A stretch of DNA of 56,423 nucleotides from Bacteroidota bacterium (GTDB lineage: Bacteria > Bacteroidota > Bacteroidia > AKYH767-A > 2013-40CM-41-45), in assembly GCA_003389385.1 (NCBI GenBank), contig QQVM01000007.1, forward strand, positions 1 to 56,423, written 5' to 3'. A program made the position numbers and the translations under genes. Below the pieces are notes generated by a model, which did no database searches, was not told the origin of the DNA, and saw only the letters and a program-made list of their open reading frames with translations. This document shows, piece after piece, positions 54,501 through 56,423 of this stretch. Position 1 is the first letter of the stretch. The number at the start of each line of letters is the position of its first letter.

Positions 54501-56423
54501 CGTACACATTTACAGTTACAGATGGTGAAGGATGCACTGCTTCATGCAATATTACTATTAATGAACCACCTGTGCTTTCTGTGAATTGTGGCGTTTTGAA
54601 TCATGTCAGTTGTTTTGGCGGAAGTGACGGAGCTGCTGATATTATTCCTTCCGGGGGAACAGCTCCATACTCAATTTCACCTTCTCCTAACGGGCTCAGC
54701 GCCGGAACTCATTCATTTATCATAACTGATGCAAAAGGTTGTACCACTAGCTGTTCAGTAACAATTACACAGCCTGCACAAGCACTTTCTGCAAACTGTT
54801 CTGTGATCAGTCATGTAAGTTGTAACGGCGGAAGCGACGGTGAAGCTGAAGTGATAGCAAGCGGAGGTACAGGTCCTTATTCTGTCTCTCCAGCTACTAT
54901 AGGATTGAGTTCAGGGACTCATGTCTTCACAGTCACTGATGCGAATGGTTGCACAACTACTTGCACTGTGATTATAGATCAGCCGTCTGCGATCATTCCA
55001 AACTGTTCTGTTATAAATCATGTTTCCTGCAATGGTGGGTCTGATGCAAGTGTATCCGTGAGTGCGACTGGTGGAACTGGTACAATCACTATGACTGGTC
55101 CGGCTACGAGTAATCTGTCTGCTGGTACTTATGTATATACCTTCACTGATCAGAATAATTGTTCTGTGAATTGCACACTGGTTGTTACTGAGCCTGATGT
55201 TCTTGTTGCCAATTGCTCAGTTGGAAACCATGTCAGTTGCTTTGGAGGAAATGACGGAGAAGCTATTGTTTCAGGAAACGGAGGAACACCTCCTTACACA
55301 GTAAGCCCTTCACCGAGCGGCTTATCTGCAGGCATACATACTTTCACATTAACAGATGCAAATGGTTGCACTGATCAGTGCACAGTTACCATCACTGAAC
55401 CTGCTTTGCTGGTTGCCACTTGTTCAGTTGTCAGCCATGTAAGTTGTAACGGCGGCAGCGACGGAGAAGCACTGGTTACTGCCAGCGGTGGAACTGGACC
55501 ATATACTGTATCACCTTCAGTCAACAATCTTAGTGCAGGCACCCATACTTTCACAGTCACTGACGCAAATGGTTGTACAGATGTATGCACAGTTACAATC
55601 ACCGAGCCAGATGCCATTACCCCTAACTGTTCTGTGGTTAACCATGTGAGCTGTTTCGGCGGCAATGACGGTTCAGTATCTGTAAGCGCCACCGGCGGAA
55701 CAGGCCAGATAAATGTCAGTGGCCCGGCAACCAGCGGATTAATTGCCGGAGTATATGTTTATACTTTTACCGATGAGAATTTATGTACGACAACCTGTAC
55801 TCTCACAGTGACTGAGCCGGCTTTGATAAGTTCATCATTCAGCGTTACTGATTGTGACAGCCATACATTGCCATGGGCACTGACTGTGAATGTCTCTGGT
55901 ACATATTCACATACTTATACTGCAGCAAATGGTTGTGACAGTGTCGTGACCGCACTTGTAACTATTAATTACAGTACTACTTCAAATGAAACTTTTACAG
56001 CTTGTGATTCTTACACATGGGCTGAGAACGGACAGACTTACACAGTCAGCGGTACTTACACTCACGTGTCTACCAATGCTGCAGGCTGCCCACACACAGC
56101 TACCCTGAACCTGACTATCAATAGCAGCACTTCTTCTACTGAGTCAGCTACAGCTTGTGATTCTTACACATGGGCTGAGAACGGACAGACCTACACAGTC
56201 AGCGGTACTTACACTCATGTAACTACTAATGCTGCAGGCTGCCCACACACAGCTACCCTGAACCTGACTATCAACCAGAGCACCAGCTCTACTGAGTCAG
56301 CTACAGCTTGTGATTCTTACACATGGGCTGAGAACGGACAGACCTACACAGTAAGTGGTACATACACTCACGTGTCTACCAATGCTGCAGGTTGTCCTCA
56401 CACAGCTACATTGAACCTGACTA
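48578..56423 (+). CDS. Giant secreted adhesin with P-domains and SprB-type repeats (partial, runs off the end)
   Basis: One open frame with no stop from ATG 48578 to the window end: at least 2,615 residues. Residues 1-35 are a signal peptide (LPCSILIMFAFTLMQKSADAQ). About 36-255 resemble a lectin-like β-sandwich. Two Ig-like segments follow (about 260-345 and 345-430). P-domain 1 is at about 557-712. Eleven SprB-type repeats follow (50888-53190). P-domain 2 is at about 1570-1735, then nine more SprB-type repeats (53957-55820), then 51-residue repeats to the end. SprB repeats are known from the gliding adhesin of Flavobacterium; P-domains are common in exported Bacteroidota proteins. A T9SS C-terminal signal is expected beyond the window. 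It is probably a surface or motility adhesin. Confidence 0.9.
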   Translation, partial: MKHNYHSLMGKQMLLPCSILIMFAFTLMQKSADAQTYFNQNFDTSSTVSYYVHATNPSTAQFNAISTSTGTTVSINNGTLQFARTGGAGIAVRSTNFTGSPTALIVTYNLTVTGNNSANLPVCSRLAIGSGFTSALTNEANASTFSYIDIEPRSGTNFRIKSASGSNSSNFSSGTTVAVTWVLNRSGSQITYTGPNGSASTLNNNLNDVWLGTTRFSSGTAVTTSGVNLNNIKFSFTSENLTIQIDNLKITAIPAVITTHPVSQTVCYLSPVNFTSAGLNQTSIQWQKQSSGVWGNIAGATSANYSIASADVPHIGNYRVLYIKGTDTTFSNVATLNLDVPSFGGEVTPVSTNVCSGVNSGTLTLVNHETLIQKWQFSTNSGGLWTDIANTTNTLNYSNLTTTTWYRAVVVNGTCPADNSDHAEVVVYPALTQFSITGSNYICQGSSGTALGLNGSQTGVNYQLRRNGVNQGSAVSGTGSAISFGIQNLAGTYTVNAIHATIGCVVQMGASHELQLVPVPTLNSVSATPGSICPGQSSSLSSSGTSNYFPLTTFENNVGGAIPNQVPTGLDRSIIVSGAPSDMSLVTNLSVKVNVTHPRTRDIELYLTRPGGTALSTTATGNYYNTITPGHNICLIADKEGASRANLTDIVFSDNGAVLSGDNPYTGVFKPENLFSTLTGNPNGTWTLRAVDDASAGDIGTLDDWSITMNLVTGLTYTWTSSPAGFTSNVQNPGAVFPTVTTTYTVSIANAVTGCSVQGNATVNVSNVSGNCSVISHVSCIGGNDGSVNIVGTGGVAPYTVSGNPTSGLSAGTYNYTITDAIGCTGTCSVTITQPASPVSISCSLVNDVTCNGGSDGAVSVSASGGTGAISISPSTFTGLSAGTHTFTATDANGCTATCNVIISEPQPVVVTCTVIKHVTCNGTSDGEVSVSASGGTGALTLTSSTPTTNLSGGSYTYVFTDANGCTGSCTVTINEPAILQANCSVSKNVSCLGGSDGEVSINPTGGTPPYTITGDPLTGLSAGTYNYLVTGSNGCTATCTVTITEPASAVSATCTFVNDASCFGGSDGSANVVGSGGTPPYTFSPTPSNLTAGIHTITVTDDNGCTATCDVTIGQPTQIVPNCSVLTHVTCHGGSDGSVSVSGTGGTGNITVSGPALSGLSAGSYTYTLTDENGCTAECTLIITEPTPVVANCSVIQHVSCNGGNDGSVSVTGSGGVGPYTIGGDPLTGLSAGTYNYTVTDASGCVANCSVTITEPTQLTSVCSVIQHVSCNGGSDGSVSVTGSGGTAPYTVTGNPLTGLSAGTYTYTITDAKGCTTSCSLTITQPSVLSANCSVINHVSCRFGSNGAVQVNGVGGTAPYSVSPATTGLAAGTYTFTVTDAEGCTATCTATITQPTTSVQIDATVINHVSCFGGNDGAISLSAYGGTGTVTISGPATSQLSAGSYTYTATDANGCTASETVIITQPSVLTASASGIVHNTCFGHSNGSVTITANGGTPPYTGIGTFNNLAAGTYSYVVTDSKGCSFTVSNVVINQPSQTVFSTANVTPASICQGASANLTSTGSSNVTQTVSGSNATSGAIPNQNRTGVSRTITISGAPSTLSQVSNLRVTVNVSHTKTGEVELYLIRPGGNALIEADNGSFYNTITAGHSICLVADRANGTDQHFTNTIFSDAGALLSTGTNPYTGTFRPENLFSTLTQSSNPNGVWTLKALDDGGGTTGSLLNWSIAMDMPNGVTYTWSSNPAGFSSSVQNPGSVSPSVTTTYTVTVTDNITGCTSKSNTTLTINPLPLLNCSVINHVSCFGGNNGSVSVVPSGGTGTLNVSGPPTSGLSAGTYVYTVTDANGCTSTCNVTITQPTPIVPNCTVVNHVSCFGGSDGAVSINPSGGTGALSVSGPATSGLSAGTYTYTITDANGCTATCNVTITQPTLLTINCSIVNHVSCNGGNDGLVSVGFSGGTGPYSVSPATSNLSAGTYTFTVTDGEGCTASCNITINEPPVLSVNCGVLNHVSCFGGSDGAADIIPSGGTAPYSISPSPNGLSAGTHSFIITDAKGCTTSCSVTITQPAQALSANCSVISHVSCNGGSDGEAEVIASGGTGPYSVSPATIGLSSGTHVFTVTDANGCTTTCTVIIDQPSAIIPNCSVINHVSCNGGSDASVSVSATGGTGTITMTGPATSNLSAGTYVYTFTDQNNCSVNCTLVVTEPDVLVANCSVGNHVSCFGGNDGEAIVSGNGGTPPYTVSPSPSGLSAGIHTFTLTDANGCTDQCTVTITEPALLVATCSVVSHVSCNGGSDGEALVTASGGTGPYTVSPSVNNLSAGTHTFTVTDANGCTDVCTVTITEPDAITPNCSVVNHVSCFGGNDGSVSVSATGGTGQINVSGPATSGLIAGVYVYTFTDENLCTTTCTLTVTEPALISSSFSVTDCDSHTLPWALTVNVSGTYSHTYTAANGCDSVVTALVTINYSTTSNETFTACDSYTWAENGQTYTVSGTYTHVSTNAAGCPHTATLNLTINSSTSSTESATACDSYTWAENGQTYTVSGTYTHVTTNAAGCPHTATLNLTINQSTSSTESATACDSYTWAENGQTYTVSGTYTHVSTNAAGCPHTATLNLT
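50888..53190 (+). repeat. First SprB-type repeat array (11 units)
   Basis: Eleven coding repeats of about 69-70 residues (207-210 bases) with the pattern NCSVxxHVSCxGGxDGxVxVxxxGGTxPYxxxGLSAGTYxYTxTDANGCTxTCxVTITxP. Cys1 is eight residues before Cys2, Cys4 is four after Cys3. Repeats 1-9 carry all four cysteines. Repeats 10 (from about 52779) and 11 (from about 52980) lack Cys1 and Cys4. Confidence 0.85.
53957..55820 (+). repeat. Second SprB-type repeat array (9 units)
   Basis: Nine repeats, starts of the HVSC motif at 53975, 54185, 54395, 54602, 54812, 55019, 55229, 55436 and 55643, giving periods of 210 or 207 bases. All nine have four cysteines. Units alternate loosely between a GTGTITVSGPATSGL-like and a GTAPYSISPSPNGL-like middle. 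Confidence 0.87.
55850..56423 (+). repeat. 51-residue tandem repeats at window end
   Basis: Nearly identical 153-base units begin at 56000, 56153 and 56306 (ACDSYTWAENGQTYTVSGTY), and the third is cut by the end. A degenerate 150-base copy begins near 55850 (DCDSHTLPWALTVNVSGTY). Each has a Cys near its start and a second in AAGCPH, plus a conserved Trp. The type is common in Bacteroidota surface proteins. Confidence 0.87.

Noticed and set aside
55375-55692. Minus-strand open frames inside the adhesin repeats
   Set aside because: They are repeats of the plus-strand coding pattern read backwards, recur with the same period and have no signal or domain of their own.
50888-55820. Regular tandem repeats considered as a CRISPR array
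   Set aside because: The units are 207-210 bases, code in one frame throughout and have protein-level conservation with varying bases. CRISPR repeats would be 20-50 bases and identical with unrelated spacers, and no cas gene is nearby.

Overview
The window looks like a piece of a Bacteroidota chromosome. It is AT-rich, starts rarely have a Shine-Dalgarno sequence, and many intergenic gaps carry the Bacteroidota -7 promoter element TAnnTTTG, sometimes with TTTG 18-19 bases upstream. It also carries families typical of the phylum: a TonB-dependent receptor with an N-terminal carboxypeptidase-like domain, DUF3822, DUF5522, a bacterial GGGP synthase, a PnuC transporter, P-domain surface proteins and a SprB-repeat adhesin. 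I cannot place it below phylum level.

Layout. Positions 1-250 hold a tRNA-Val(TAC) and a damaged second copy of it. From 0.6 to 6.9 kb there are small genes, a stand-alone urocanase (hutU) behind a DUF5522 gene, a PLP-dependent deaminase-like enzyme, a peptidoglycan hydrolase and an unknown secreted protein. From 7 to 18.9 kb lies a dense housekeeping block: psd, a glutamate dehydrogenase, cdsA, DUF2007, a LUD-domain protein, ftsH, rsfS, birA, an SRPBCC protein, pyrE, a Nudix protein, coaD, rsmD and DUF3822. From 19 to 24.6 kb are tRNA-Val(GAC), a LysE-type exporter, a GH3-family protein, icd, ribF and a leucine-rich-repeat protein.

From 24.6 to 28.9 kb is a probable thiamine uptake locus. 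A TPP riboswitch stands before a TonB-dependent receptor, and a PnuC-family permease and a NadR-like kinase lie just beyond. From 29 to 33 kb are an AraC regulator, GGGP synthase, a phosphopantetheinyl transferase and ahcY. From 33 to 47 kb are a P-domain surface protein, atpC and atpD, murF, a Wza/Wzc-type export pair, an acyl-CoA dehydrogenase, anmK, a histone-H1-like protein, a second glutamate-dehydrogenase-family enzyme and an MscS channel. From 46.9 to 48 kb are three small envelope proteins: Rieske-like, heavy-metal-binding and Lys-rich.

From 48,578 to the end of the window one open reading frame encodes at least 2,615 residues of a secreted adhesin. It contains a lectin-like N-terminus, Ig-like segments, two proprotein-convertase P-domains, 20 SprB-type repeats and the start of a 51-residue tandem repeat. 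This is the most unusual part of the window. Its SprB-type repeats carry four cysteines, and the two exceptions lack the same two cysteines, which suggests a specific disulfide pairing. I found no CRISPR array, phage or insertion sequence.
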